This document shows, in pieces, positions 17,894 through 26,916 of a stretch of 64,000 bases of DNA. This DNA comes from CAVRCA01 sp963719345 (GTDB lineage: Bacteria > Pseudomonadota > Alphaproteobacteria > Acetobacterales > Acetobacteraceae). The stretch spans positions 22,705-86,704 of the forward strand of contig CAVRCA010000012.1 in the NCBI GenBank assembly GCA_963719345.1, in the 5' to 3' direction. The position numbers and the translations under genes are program-made. Numbering within the stretch: position 1 is the first letter of the stretch; every line of letters starts with the position of its first letter. The notes below the pieces were generated by a model, which saw nothing but the letters and a program-made list of their open reading frames with translations, was not told the DNA's origin and ran no database searches.

Positions 17894-19032
17894 TCAGTCG
17901 AGCATCTCCAATAATCCCGCCATCAGCGCCGCCCGGGGCGCGAGATGCTTCCACAGGATGTGCTCATGGCTCGCATGCGCGCCGGAGCCGAGGCACCCCA
18001 GGCCGTCCAGCGTCGGAATGCCAAGGGCGGCGGTGAAATTACCGTCGGAGCCGCCGCCGCGCGTCTGTTTCGGCATCTCCTGGCCCATGCCGGCAGCGAT
18101 CGCCCGTGCCTTGTCGTAGAGCGCGGTGATCCCCGGCAATTCGGTGAACGGCGGGCGGTTCATCCCGCCTTCGACCGTGACCGTGCATCCCGAGGTCAGG
18201 GCGGCGAGGCCGAGCAGCCGCGCTTCCATCTCCGCGCCGTCGGCCGCGGTGCTGACCCGCAAGTCGATCTCGCATCCGGCTTCGTCCGGTATGACGTTGG
18301 GACGGGTTCCGCCCCAGATCGGCGCCACGTTGACGGTGATGCCGCGTCGCGAGTCGACCATCTCGTTGATCGCCACGATCTGCCGAGCGAGTTCGACCAC
18401 GGCCGAGGCGCCCTCGTCGAAATTCGTTCCCGAATGGGCGCCAATGCCCGTCACTCGCATGACGAACCGCCCGACGCCCTTCCGCCCCGTCACCGCCGCC
18501 CCGCCGGCGCCCGCCGGCTCGGGAATCAGCGAGTAGACGGCCTGCGCCCCTCCCGCTCGATCAGGGTGCGGGAGGTCGGGCTGCCGACTTCCTCGTCCGG
18601 CGTGAGCAGGAGCGTGATCGGCCGCCTGGTGGGGACCTGCTGGCGCAGGATGGCCCGGACCGCGTGGAAGGCGATGAAGCTGCCGGCCTTCATGTCGTGG
18701 ATGCCGGGGCCGTGTGCGCGCGCGCCATCGACCCGGTACGGCATGCTCTCAAGCGTGCCGAGCGACCACACGGTGTCGAGATGGCCGGCAACCAGGATCG
18801 GCTTGCCTTGGCCCCATGGCCCCGTCTCGGGGGTGCGAGCGATCAGCGCGTCGCCGAAACCGTCGCGCCCCGGAACCCGCGTGAGCACCGCGCCGGCGCC
18901 CTCCAGCTCCCTCTCGGCGACGTCCATCAGGCGGTTGACGCTCGACGGGTCGGTGGTAGGCGTCTCGAGCTTCACCCAGTCGGCCAGCTCCTTGAGCAGG
19001 TCCTCGGAACGGCCCACTTCGGTTTGCGGCAT
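17894..19032 (-). CDS. M20-family metallopeptidase (one frameshift)
   Basis: A zinc aminoacylase/carboxypeptidase of the M20 family, glutamate carboxypeptidase-like. From ATG 19032 the first part carries ILVAGHLDTVW (metal His and Asp), GPGIHDMKAG and LLLTPDEEVGS (catalytic Glu-Glu). The frame shifts near 18545-18555, in a GGGGCGC run, and continues as AQAVYSLIPEP, the dimerisation domain GIGAHSGTNFDEGASA, and the C-terminal LGCLGSGAHASHEHI with the last metal ligand. About 380 residues in total. No signal peptide is visible. It is divergent from ribF, with 84 bases between the starts. Confidence 0.88.
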
Positions 19033-19116
19033 CGGTTCATCCGTGCGATCAGGGAAGGTGGGTGCTGATCGCACGATCCGGGCAACCTGTCCAACCGCGC
19101 GCAACCGGGAGGTCCA

Positions 19117-20058
19117 ATGCGCATCTTCCGTGACTGGCGCGATCTTCCGGTCGACGCGCGCGGCGCCACGGTCGCTCTGGGTAACTTTGATGGCGTGCAT
19201 CGCGGCCACCTGACGGTTCTGCAGGCGGCCCACGCGGCGCGTCCGGACGCCCCGCTGGCCGCCCTGACCTTCGAGCCGCATCCGCGCGAGGTGTTTCGTC
19301 CCGACGATCCGCCGTTCCGGCTCATGCTGTCCGCCGAGCGGGCCGACGCGCTCGCCGCTCAGGGGGTGCGCCTGCTCTATGAGCTGCCGTTCGATCGGGA
19401 GTTCAGCCTGATGAGCGCCGAAGAGTTCGTCGGCAAGGTGCTGCACGAGGGGCTGGGAGCCCGGCATCTCTCGTGCGGCACCGATTTCGCGTTTGGCCAT
19501 CGGCGCGGCGGCGATACGCGCTTCCTTGCGGCGCGGGCGGAGGCGCTCGGGACCGGCCTGACCCTGGTGCCGCCGCTGGCCGACGCCGAGGGGCCGCTCT
19601 CCTCGACCCGCATCCGCCGGGCGCTGCAGGACGGCTACCCGGAGCGGGCGACCGACGAGCTTGGTCGCCCGTGGGCTATCCGCGGCATGGTCGCGCATGG
19701 CGATAAGCGCGGCCGCACGATCGGCTTTCCTACGGCGAACATCGCCCTCGGTCGCCATCTCGAGCCAGCGCGCGGCGTCTATGCGGTGACGGTGCGCTTG
19801 CCCGACGGGCGGGTGTTCCGTGGTGCGGCGAACATCGGTCGCCGGCCGACGGTGAACGAGGGGCCGGAAAGCCGCCTCGAGGTCAACCTGTTCAACTTCG
19901 ATGGCGACCTCTACGGGCAGGAGCTGACCGTCTCGCTGCACGCCTACATCCGCGCCGAGCAGCGCTTCCCGGGGCTGGACGCACTGAAGGCGCAGATTGC
20001 CCGCGACGCCGCGGAGGCGGGGCGGTTGCTTAACTCGGCGTTGCCGGCCTCCGCATAA
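19117..20058 (+). CDS. ribF: Bifunctional riboflavin kinase / FAD synthetase
   Basis: Makes FMN from riboflavin and then FAD, in the cytoplasm. The protein is 313 residues and intact. The N-terminal FAD synthetase nucleotidyltransferase domain has VALGNFDGVHRGH and FGHRRGGDTRF. The C-terminal flavokinase domain has GRTIGFPTANI, the PTAN motif that holds the metal and phosphates, and NIGRRPTVNEGP with its catalytic glutamate further on. It lies upstream of ileS and lspA, the usual ribF-ileS-lspA order of proteobacteria, separated from ileS by 118 bases. Confidence 0.96.
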   Translation: MRIFRDWRDLPVDARGATVALGNFDGVHRGHLTVLQAAHAARPDAPLAALTFEPHPREVFRPDDPPFRLMLSAERADALAAQGVRLLYELPFDREFSLMSAEEFVGKVLHEGLGARHLSCGTDFAFGHRRGGDTRFLAARAEALGTGLTLVPPLADAEGPLSSTRIRRALQDGYPERATDELGRPWAIRGMVAHGDKRGRTIGFPTANIALGRHLEPARGVYAVTVRLPDGRVFRGAANIGRRPTVNEGPESRLEVNLFNFDGDLYGQELTVSLHAYIRAEQRFPGLDALKAQIARDAAEAGRLLNSALPASA

Positions 20059-20149
20059 CCTCAAGCATGGCGATGGTGTATAGGGCAGTCCGAATTACCG
20101 TCCCGGCCGCGCAGCGGTCGGGAGTACCTTTCGCGCCCTGACATCAAAC

Positions 20150-20165
20150 GCGACCGAGCGGTCGC
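20150..20165. promoter_or_regulatory. Short inverted repeat before ileS
   Basis: GCGACC, a four-base loop GAGC, and GGTCGC form a perfect 6-bp stem ending 11 bases before the ileS ATG. It lies in the 118-base ribF-ileS spacer, at the place of the ribosome binding site. It could modulate translation, but a stem this short is common by chance in GC-rich DNA. No T-box or other riboswitch is visible. Confidence 0.2.
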
Positions 20166-20176
20166 GGAGATTGCCG

Positions 20177-23014
20177 ATGAACGATCCCACATCGACCGAG
20201 CAGGTGATGACCGACCAGGTGAGGGACTACCGTGACACGGTGTTCCTCCCAGCTACCTCCTTTCCGATGCGCGGCGACCTGCCGAAGAAGGAGCCGCTGA
20301 TCCTGGCCCGCTGGGAGCGGATGGGTCTGTGGCGCAAGCTGCGCGAGACCTCTGCCGGGCGGCCGAAATTCACCCTGCACGACGGTCCGCCCTACGCCAA
20401 CGGCGGCCTGCATATTGGCAGCGCGCTCAACAAGATCCTTAAGGACGTTGTCAACCGCACGCGGCAGATGGCGGGCTACGATGCCGATTACGTGCCCGGC
20501 TGGGACTGCCACGGCCTGCCGATCGAGTGGAAGGTCGAGGAGGACCATCGCGCTGCCGGCCGGAACGCGGCGAAGGACGAGGTGCCGGTGCTGGAGTTTC
20601 GCGCCGAGTGTCGCGCCTATGCCGAACACTGGATGGGCGTGCAGCGCGAGGAGTTCCGCCGGCTCGGCGTGGAAGGCGACTTCGCCAACCGCTATGCCAC
20701 GATGGATTTTCCGTCCGAGGCGGCGATCGCCGGCGAGATCGGCAAGTTTTTGCTCAATGGCGCGCTGTATCGCGGCCTCCGCCCGGTGATGTGGAGCCCG
20801 GTCGAGAAGACCGCGCTGGCCGAAGCGGAGATCGAGTACCACGACCACACCAGCACGACGATTTGGGTGCGGTTCCCGGTGCTGCGCGCGCCCGACCCGA
20901 CGCTGGTTGGTGCCGCCGTGGTGATCTGGACGACGACGCCTTGGACCATTCCGGGGAACCGTGCGCTGGCGGCCGGAGCGGAGATCGAATACGCGCTGCT
21001 CCATGTCGATGGCGTGAACGAGGGATCGCTCGCCGTGGTTGGCGAGCGCCTGCTGGTCGCGCTGCCGCTGTTGCCCGCGTTTCTGGAAACCGCCGGCATC
21101 GGGCTGCATCACGTGATGCACGTCTTCACTGGGGCCGATCTCGTGGGAACGGTCTGCGCGCATCCACTGCGCGGCCATGGCTTCGATCACGATACGCCGC
21201 TGCTGCTCGCCGACTTCGTCACCACCGAGCAGGGCACCGGCTTCGTCCATATCGCGCCCGGTCACGGCGATGACGACTTCGTGCTTGGGCGCGCGCACGG
21301 CCTCGAGATCCCGGAGACGGTGGGCGACGACGGCACCTTCAACGCCTGGGTGCCGCTGTTCGCCGGCGTTCACGTCTACAAGGCGGCCGACCCGGTTTGC
21401 GCGGCGCTCCTCAAGGCCGGGGCACTGCTGGCGCGCGGCAAGCTCGTACACTCCTACCCGCATTCCTGGCGCAGCAAGGCGCCGCTCATCTATCGAGCGA
21501 CGCCGCAATGGTTCATCCGCATGGACGGACCCGAGCGCATCCGCGACAAGGCGCTCGACGCGATCGACGCCACCTATTTCGTGCCGGAGCAGGGGCGCAA
21601 CCGCCTCCGCAGCATGGTGGCAAGCCGGCCGGACTGGTGCATCAGTCGCCAGCGCGCCTGGGGCGTTCCCATTCCTGTCTTCGTCGACAAGCGCACCGGT
21701 GAGCCGCTGCGCGACCCGGCAGTGGTGGCACGCATCGTGGAAGCGTTCGAAGCCGAAGGCGCCGACGCCTGGGTCTCGTCTCCCCCGGCGCGGTTCCTCG
21801 GCCCCGACCGCGATCCGGACGACTTCGAGCAGGTGCGCGACATCGTCGACGTCTGGTTCGAGTCCGGCTCGACGCATGCGTTCGTGCTGGAGGCGCGCGG
21901 AATGCCGTGGCCGGCCGATCTCTACCTCGAGGGCTCCGACCAACACCGCGGCTGGTTTCAGTCCTCGCTGCTCGAGGCGGTGGGGACACGCGGCGTGGCG
22001 CCGTTCAAGGCGGTGCTGACCCATGGCTTCGTCATGGACGAGCAGGGCCGCAAGATGTCGAAGTCGCTCGGCAACACGACGGCGCCGCAGCAGGTCATCG
22101 CCCAGTACGGCGCGGACATCCTGCGGCTCTGGGTGATGTCGTCCGATACGACCGAGGATCTGCGTGTCGGACCGGAGATCCTGAAGCAGCAGGCCGAACT
22201 CTACCGCCGCCTGCGGAACACCCTGCGCTGGGTGCTCGGCAGTCTCGCCGGGTTCACCGAGGCCGAGCACGTTGCGGAGGGGGAGATGCCGGAACTCGAG
22301 CGCTGGGTGCTCCATCGTCTCACAGAACTCGACCGGCAGATCCGCCGCGCGACGGAGAGTTACGACTGGAGCGGCGTCTATCCGGCACTGCACAATTTCT
22401 GCGCGGCTGATTTGTCGGCGTTCTACTTCGATGTGCGCAAGGACGCGATCTACTGCGACCGGCCGGACAGCATGCGGCGGCGGGCCGCCCGGACGGTGCT
22501 GGACCATCTGCACCGCTGCCTGACGATCTGGCTGGCACCGGTGCTATGCTTTACCGCCGAAGAAGCGTGGACCGCCCGCTTCGGCGAGGAAGGCAGCGTT
22601 CACCTGCAGACCTTCCCGGAACTCCCGCCAAGCTGGGGCGACGATGCGCTTGGCACCAAATGGGATACCATTCGCGGTATCCGGGGGATGATTACCAGCG
22701 CGTTGGAACAGGAGCGCCGAGAAGGTTGGCTCAAGTCCTCGCTGCAGGCGCGGGTCACTCTGGGCTCGCCCGAGGCAGAAAGCGATCTGCTTTCGGCTCC
22801 TGAGTGGGAAGAGGTCGCGATCGTCTCGGAGGTCGTGACGTATGTTGACCCGAATGAAGCCCCTTCGGTGAAAGTCGACGCCGCCCCGGGCGAAAAATGC
22901 GTGCGGTGCTGGCGGGTGCTGCTCGAAGTCGGTGACGACCGCCGGCACCCGACACTGTGCCTGCGCTGTGCCGACGCGGTCGAGTCGGGGCTGGTCTGCC
23001 GGGCGGCGGCATGA
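20177..23014 (+). CDS. ileS: Isoleucyl-tRNA synthetase
   Basis: Charges tRNA-Ile. The protein has about 945 residues and is intact. The class I signatures are the HIGH motif as HIGS at residues 79-82, after HDGPPYANGGL, and KMSKS at about 626-630 in QGRKMSKSLGNT. The editing domain carries TTPWTIPGNRALA. The C-terminus ends in a zinc finger, CVRCWR followed by CLRCADAV, which marks the bacterial type. ATG 20177 is preferred over TTG 20171. The stop overlaps the lspA start, so lipoprotein processing is co-transcribed, as is usual. Confidence 0.97.
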   Translation: MNDPTSTEQVMTDQVRDYRDTVFLPATSFPMRGDLPKKEPLILARWERMGLWRKLRETSAGRPKFTLHDGPPYANGGLHIGSALNKILKDVVNRTRQMAGYDADYVPGWDCHGLPIEWKVEEDHRAAGRNAAKDEVPVLEFRAECRAYAEHWMGVQREEFRRLGVEGDFANRYATMDFPSEAAIAGEIGKFLLNGALYRGLRPVMWSPVEKTALAEAEIEYHDHTSTTIWVRFPVLRAPDPTLVGAAVVIWTTTPWTIPGNRALAAGAEIEYALLHVDGVNEGSLAVVGERLLVALPLLPAFLETAGIGLHHVMHVFTGADLVGTVCAHPLRGHGFDHDTPLLLADFVTTEQGTGFVHIAPGHGDDDFVLGRAHGLEIPETVGDDGTFNAWVPLFAGVHVYKAADPVCAALLKAGALLARGKLVHSYPHSWRSKAPLIYRATPQWFIRMDGPERIRDKALDAIDATYFVPEQGRNRLRSMVASRPDWCISRQRAWGVPIPVFVDKRTGEPLRDPAVVARIVEAFEAEGADAWVSSPPARFLGPDRDPDDFEQVRDIVDVWFESGSTHAFVLEARGMPWPADLYLEGSDQHRGWFQSSLLEAVGTRGVAPFKAVLTHGFVMDEQGRKMSKSLGNTTAPQQVIAQYGADILRLWVMSSDTTEDLRVGPEILKQQAELYRRLRNTLRWVLGSLAGFTEAEHVAEGEMPELERWVLHRLTELDRQIRRATESYDWSGVYPALHNFCAADLSAFYFDVRKDAIYCDRPDSMRRRAARTVLDHLHRCLTIWLAPVLCFTAEEAWTARFGEEGSVHLQTFPELPPSWGDDALGTKWDTIRGIRGMITSALEQERREGWLKSSLQARVTLGSPEAESDLLSAPEWEEVAIVSEVVTYVDPNEAPSVKVDAAPGEKCVRCWRVLLEVGDDRRHPTLCLRCADAVESGLVCRAAA

Positions 23015-23553
23015 CCCGTGCCGGCCGCGTCCGCCTCGGAGCCGCCGTCGCACTCGTCGTGCTGCTGGCCGACCAGGCAACCAAGTTCTGCATGCTGTAC
23101 GTGATCCAGCTACCCGTTCTGGGGCAGGTTCGCCTGTTGCCGGTGCTGAACCTCACCATGGTCTGGAATCGTGGCGTGACGTTCGGCTTGCTCAACGGCG
23201 TCGGCGGAGCGAGCAACCTTATCCTCGCGGCCATTGCGCTTGTCGTCGTCGCAGTGCTTGCCTGGTGGTTGTACCGCGCCGAAACCAAGCTGGTGGCAAC
23301 GGCGCTCGGGGCCATCGCCGGCGGGGCGGTCGGCAATGTGATCGACCGGCTGCGTTTTGGGGCGGTGGTGGATTTCATCCACGCGCACGTCGGCGACTGG
23401 TCCTGGTACGTCTTCAATGTCGCCGACGCCGCGATCGTCTGCGGCGTGGCGGCGCTCGTGATCGACGGGCTCCTGCCCAGGCGTGGTGGCCGCCTTGCCT
23501 TGCCGGTTGCCGAACCTGCGGCTAAGGAGGCACCCCATGCCAACCACCGCTAA
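23011..23553 (+). CDS. lspA: Lipoprotein signal peptidase II
   Basis: An inner-membrane aspartyl protease that removes signal peptides from prolipoproteins. The protein has 180 residues and four hydrophobic helices. The first family block is LLADQATKF, followed by VWNRGVTFGLL. The two catalytic aspartates lie in VGNVIDRLRFG and FNVADAAIV. The start overlaps the ileS stop. The C-terminal tail after GGRLALPVAEP is longer than the core and overlaps the next gene's start by 17 bases. The following two genes encode lipoproteins, likely substrates. Confidence 0.96.
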   Translation: MTRAGRVRLGAAVALVVLLADQATKFCMLYVIQLPVLGQVRLLPVLNLTMVWNRGVTFGLLNGVGGASNLILAAIALVVVAVLAWWLYRAETKLVATALGAIAGGAVGNVIDRLRFGAVVDFIHAHVGDWSWYVFNVADAAIVCGVAALVIDGLLPRRGGRLALPVAEPAAKEAPHANHR

Positions 23554-24025
23554 CGTTTCGGTCTTTCCCGGTCGGCCCACCGCCTTGCTGATCGCCGGCG
23601 TGGGCCCGATGCTTGTCATGCTGGCGGGATGCACCGATTACGGGACACGCGAGTTTGGCGTCCAGCGGGGGCGGCAGGAGCAGACTCGGGTGACCAGCCC
23701 GCCGCCGTTGTCGATGCCGCCGATCCTCACCCAGGACGCGGCCGGCGGCGACCAGACGGCGGACTTGCGGTCTTCGCCGCCGCAATCGGCAACGGGGGAG
23801 ACGCCGCATCAGGCCGCGCCGGTGGCACCCAGCCAAGGCGAGGCGGCGCTGCTCGACGAGTCCGGGCCGAGCGCAAATGCCAATATCCGCGACAAGGTGG
23901 ACCACGACGCTCAGATCGGCAAGGCGGACCCGGCGCTGTCCAACTCGTTGCTGTTTGGCGCCGACACCAGCCAGCAACCCATCATCCAGCGAGGCAGCAA
24001 GTCCTGGTGGGACCGGATTTTCTAA
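23537..24025 (+). CDS. Putative outer-membrane lipoprotein, BamF/DUF3035-like copy 1
   Basis: A 162-residue lipoprotein that starts six bases after a perfect Shine-Dalgarno (TAAGGAGG, 23523-23530). The signal peptide ends in the lipobox MLAGC, followed by TDYGTREFGVQ. It contains RVTSPPPLSMPPIL, which resembles the RAPLxxPPxF segment of DUF3035, and ends IIQRGSKSWWDRIF. The next gene encodes a clearer DUF3035 protein with a similar ending, so the two are probably tandem paralogues. DUF3035 proteins associate with the beta-barrel assembly machine in alphaproteobacteria. Membership of this copy is inferred. Confidence 0.7.
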   Translation: MPTTANVSVFPGRPTALLIAGVGPMLVMLAGCTDYGTREFGVQRGRQEQTRVTSPPPLSMPPILTQDAAGGDQTADLRSSPPQSATGETPHQAAPVAPSQGEAALLDESGPSANANIRDKVDHDAQIGKADPALSNSLLFGADTSQQPIIQRGSKSWWDRIF

Positions 24026-24035
24026 GGTGACGCCG

Positions 24036-24632
24036 ATGACGGAGCAACTGACGGAGCAACACACGGGGGAAGAGCGGCGCCGACCCCGCCCGCAGGTCCT
24101 TACCGTCGTGGCCTTGGCCGGATTGGCTTTGGCCGGGTGTGCCGGACGGGATGTCACCGACACTTTGGGCCTAACCCGGGACGCGCCGAACGAGTTCGTC
24201 GTGACGACGCGTGCTCCGCTGCAGATGCCGCCCGCCTTCGACCTCCGCCCGCCGGCGCCGGGTACGCCGCGGCCGCAGGAACAGCCGGAGCGTCGGCAGG
24301 CCGAGGAAGCGTTGGTGCCAGAGACGGCCCTCGCAGGCGCCTCCGGCCAGGATAGTCCCGGGCAGGAAGCGATCGTGCGTCAGGCCGGTCCACCGGCGCC
24401 GAACGGCATTCGCGCCGAGGTCAATGCCGAAGCGTCGAAGGATGTCCCCCGGACGACAATCACCGACCGGTTGCTGTTCTGGCAGAAGCCGCCGCAGCCC
24501 GGCACGCTGGTGGACCCGACCCGCGAGGCGCAGCGGCTGCGCAGCAATGCGGCACTCGGCCAGGATGTCCAGCAAGGCGACACGCCGATCGTCCAGCCGC
24601 AGCGGCGCAACCTGCTCGGCGAGATATTCTAA
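24036..24632 (+). CDS. DUF3035 lipoprotein, BamF-like copy 2
   Basis: A 198-residue lipoprotein. After a longer charged N-terminus (EERRRPRPQ) comes a hydrophobic segment ending LALAGCAG, the lipobox. The DUF3035 signature follows at once as RDAPNEFVVTTRAPLQMPP and FDLRPPAPG. The C-terminus is PIVQPQRRNLLGEIF. In alphaproteobacteria this family (BamF) is a lipoprotein of the outer-membrane beta-barrel assembly complex. It starts ten bases after the preceding lipoprotein and ends one base before the convergent pgk stop. Confidence 0.82.
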   Translation: MTEQLTEQHTGEERRRPRPQVLTVVALAGLALAGCAGRDVTDTLGLTRDAPNEFVVTTRAPLQMPPAFDLRPPAPGTPRPQEQPERRQAEEALVPETALAGASGQDSPGQEAIVRQAGPPAPNGIRAEVNAEASKDVPRTTITDRLLFWQKPPQPGTLVDPTREAQRLRSNAALGQDVQQGDTPIVQPQRRNLLGEIF

Positions 24633-24633
24633 G

Positions 24634-25833
24634 CTACAAGGCGGTGGCATCGAGCACGGCGACCCCGGGCAGCGTCCTGCCTTCCAACCATTCCAGGAAC
24701 GCGCCCCCGGCGGAGGACACGTAGGTCAGCTGGTCGATCACGCCGGCCTTCTGTAGGGCGGCGACGGTATCCCCGCCGCCCGCCACGCTGCGTACCGAGC
24801 CCGTTTCGGTCGCAGTGGCGATCGCCTTTGCGTATGCCATCGTGGAGACATCGAACGGAGGCACTTCGAAGGCGCCAAGCGGTCCGTTCCACAACACCGT
24901 GCGGAGCGATGCGAAATGGGACAGGATCGCCTGCACCGTCGCGGGGCCAACATCGAGGATCATCGCCTCGTCCGGCACCGCCGAGACCGCCACAGTTTCG
25001 GTCGCCGGATTGGGCTTGAACTCGTAGGCGACCACTGCGTCGATGGGCAGCACCACCTCGCAGTTCGCCTGCGCCGCTTTGCCCAGGATGTCCCGAGCCG
25101 TCTCGTGCATGTCGGCTTCCTGCAGCGACTTGCCGACGCCCAGCCCGTTGGCGGCAAGGAACGTGTTCGCCATCGCCCCGCCGATCACCAGCAGGTCGAC
25201 CCTGCCGACCAGATTGCCGAGTAGTTCGAGTTTGGTCGAAACCTTGGCTCCGCCGACGATCGCAGCCACCGGGCGCTGCGGGTTGCCGAGCGCCGCGTCC
25301 AGCGCTTCGAGCTCCGCCTGCATGAGCCGGCCCGCATAGGCCGGAAGCAGCTTGGCGACCCCCTCAGTGCTCGCGTGCGCGCGATGCGCGGCGGAAAAAG
25401 CGTCGTCGACGTAGATCTCGGCAAGCCCGGCGAGTTCCCTGGCGAACGCCGGGTCGTTCGCCTCCTCGCCGGGGTGGAAGCGTGTGTTCTCCAGCACGAG
25501 CACGTCGCCGCGCGCCATTCGCTCGACCGATTGCTGGGCGGGTACGCCGATGCAGTCCTCGGCAAAGCGCACTCGTTGGCCGAGCACCTCACCCAGTGCC
25601 GTCGCGATCGGTGCCAGCGACATCGCCGGCACCCGCTTGCCTTTCGGCCGCTCGAAATGGCTGCACACGATGACCTTGGCACCCTTGGAGACGAGTTCGC
25701 GGATGGTCGGCGACAGTCGCTCGATGCGGGTAAGGTCGGAGATCTTGCCATCGCGGACCGGCACGTTCAGGTCGGCGCGTAAGAGAACCCGCTTGCCGGC
25801 GACATCGACCCCCTCGAGTGTCCGGAGAGGCAT
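24634..25833 (-). CDS. pgk: Phosphoglycerate kinase
   Basis: Transfers phosphate between 1,3-bisphosphoglycerate and ADP in glycolysis and gluconeogenesis. The protein has 399 residues and is intact. The N-domain carries RVLLRADLNVPV, SHFERPKG and VLENTRFHPGEE. The C-domain carries the nucleotide site (VIGGAMANTFLAANG) and VAGGGDTVAAL near the end, although the usual GGGDS reads GGGDT. The start at 25833 lies four bases after the gap stop, so tkt-gap-pgk probably form one transcript reading leftward. Confidence 0.97.
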   Translation of the reverse strand: MPLRTLEGVDVAGKRVLLRADLNVPVRDGKISDLTRIERLSPTIRELVSKGAKVIVCSHFERPKGKRVPAMSLAPIATALGEVLGQRVRFAEDCIGVPAQQSVERMARGDVLVLENTRFHPGEEANDPAFARELAGLAEIYVDDAFSAAHRAHASTEGVAKLLPAYAGRLMQAELEALDAALGNPQRPVAAIVGGAKVSTKLELLGNLVGRVDLLVIGGAMANTFLAANGLGVGKSLQEADMHETARDILGKAAQANCEVVLPIDAVVAYEFKPNPATETVAVSAVPDEAMILDVGPATVQAILSHFASLRTVLWNGPLGAFEVPPFDVSTMAYAKAIATATETGSVRSVAGGGDTVAALQKAGVIDQLTYVSSAGGAFLEWLEGRTLPGVAVLDATAL

Positions 25834-25837
25834 CGGC

Positions 25838-26851
25838 TCAGAGCCGGCCGAACAGCGCCGCGGTGTCCGACATGCGATTGGAAAAGCCCCATTCATTATC
25901 ATACCAGCCCATCACGCGGGCCAGCGCGCCGTCGACCACGGCAGTCTGCGTCGCGTCGAACGTGCAGGACGCCGGCGAGTGATTGAAATCCATGCTGACC
26001 AGCGGATGCGTATTGTAGTCCAGAATGCCCCGTAACTCGCCCGTCGAGGCCTGCTGCATCACAGCGTTGATCTCGGCGACGCTCACCTGCTTCTTCAGGT
26101 TCACGTCGAGCGAGACCAGCGACACGTTGGGCGTTGGGATGCGAATGGCAGTGCCGTCGAGCTTGCCCTTCAGCTCCGGCATCACGAGGCCGACGGCGCG
26201 GGCGGCGCCGGTGGTGGTCGGGATGGCCGAGACGGCGGCGGCGCGAGCGCGATGGAGGTCCTTGTGCAGCGTGTCGACCGTGTTCTGGTCGCCCGTGTAC
26301 GAATGGATCGTGACCATGTAGCCGCGCTCGATGCCGAACGTGTCGTGCAGCACCTTGGCCATGGGCGCGAGGCAGTTCGTCGTGCAGGAAGCGTTGGAGA
26401 TCACCGTCATCTCGGGGGTGATCGTCTTTTGATTCACGCCATAAACGATAGTCGCGTCCACGTTGTCGGCAGGGGCGGAGATCAACACCTTGCGGGCGCC
26501 GGCCTGGATCAGGGCCGAGGCTTTTTCCTTCGACGCGAAGATGCCGGTGCATTCCATCGCAACATCGACGCCCTTGTAGGGCACCTTGGTGGGATCGCGT
26601 TCGGCCGAGACCCGGATCGGCCCGTAGCTCCGGCCCCCCGCCCGGACGGTGATGGTGTCCCCTGATACGTCCACCTCACCGGGGAAGCGGCCATGCACGC
26701 TGTCGAAGCGGAACAGGTGGGCGTTGGCCTCCACGCTGCCGAGGTCGTTGATCGCGATGCACTCGAGGTCGTCTCGGCCGCTCTCGATGATCGCGCGCAG
26801 CACGAGCCGTCCGATGCGTCCGAATCCATTGATGGCGACCTTCACGGTCAT
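25838..26851 (-). CDS. gap: Glyceraldehyde-3-phosphate dehydrogenase (type I)
   Basis: An NAD-dependent glycolytic dehydrogenase of 337 residues, intact. The N-terminal Rossmann fold begins KVAINGFGRIGRLVLRA. The active-site cysteine lies in ISNASCTTNCLAP and its histidine partner in TIHSYTGDQNT. The C-terminus WYDNEWGFSNRM is typical. ATG 26851 begins MTVKVAINGFGRIG. The 65 bases up to the tkt stop contain no further gene. Residue choices around the nucleotide fold do not point clearly to NADP use. Confidence 0.97.
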   Translation of the reverse strand: MTVKVAINGFGRIGRLVLRAIIESGRDDLECIAINDLGSVEANAHLFRFDSVHGRFPGEVDVSGDTITVRAGGRSYGPIRVSAERDPTKVPYKGVDVAMECTGIFASKEKASALIQAGARKVLISAPADNVDATIVYGVNQKTITPEMTVISNASCTTNCLAPMAKVLHDTFGIERGYMVTIHSYTGDQNTVDTLHKDLHRARAAAVSAIPTTTGAARAVGLVMPELKGKLDGTAIRIPTPNVSLVSLDVNLKKQVSVAEINAVMQQASTGELRGILDYNTHPLVSMDFNHSPASCTFDATQTAVVDGALARVMGWYDNEWGFSNRMSDTAALFGRL

Positions 26852-26916
26852 CGCTCGCCTCTCCTTCTGTTCAGCCCGGTGCCTGCCGCACCAATGCTTG
26901 TCAGGCAGTTGCTTAT

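Noticed and set aside
20059..20176. Riboswitch or T-box before ileS
   Set aside because: The spacer is only 118 bases and shows one 6-bp stem. No T-box sequence is present, and T-boxes are not expected in this group.
20144..22513. 789-codon minus-strand frame opposite ileS
   Set aside because: Shadow of ileS codon use. No start signal or domain, and ileS is complete on the other strand.
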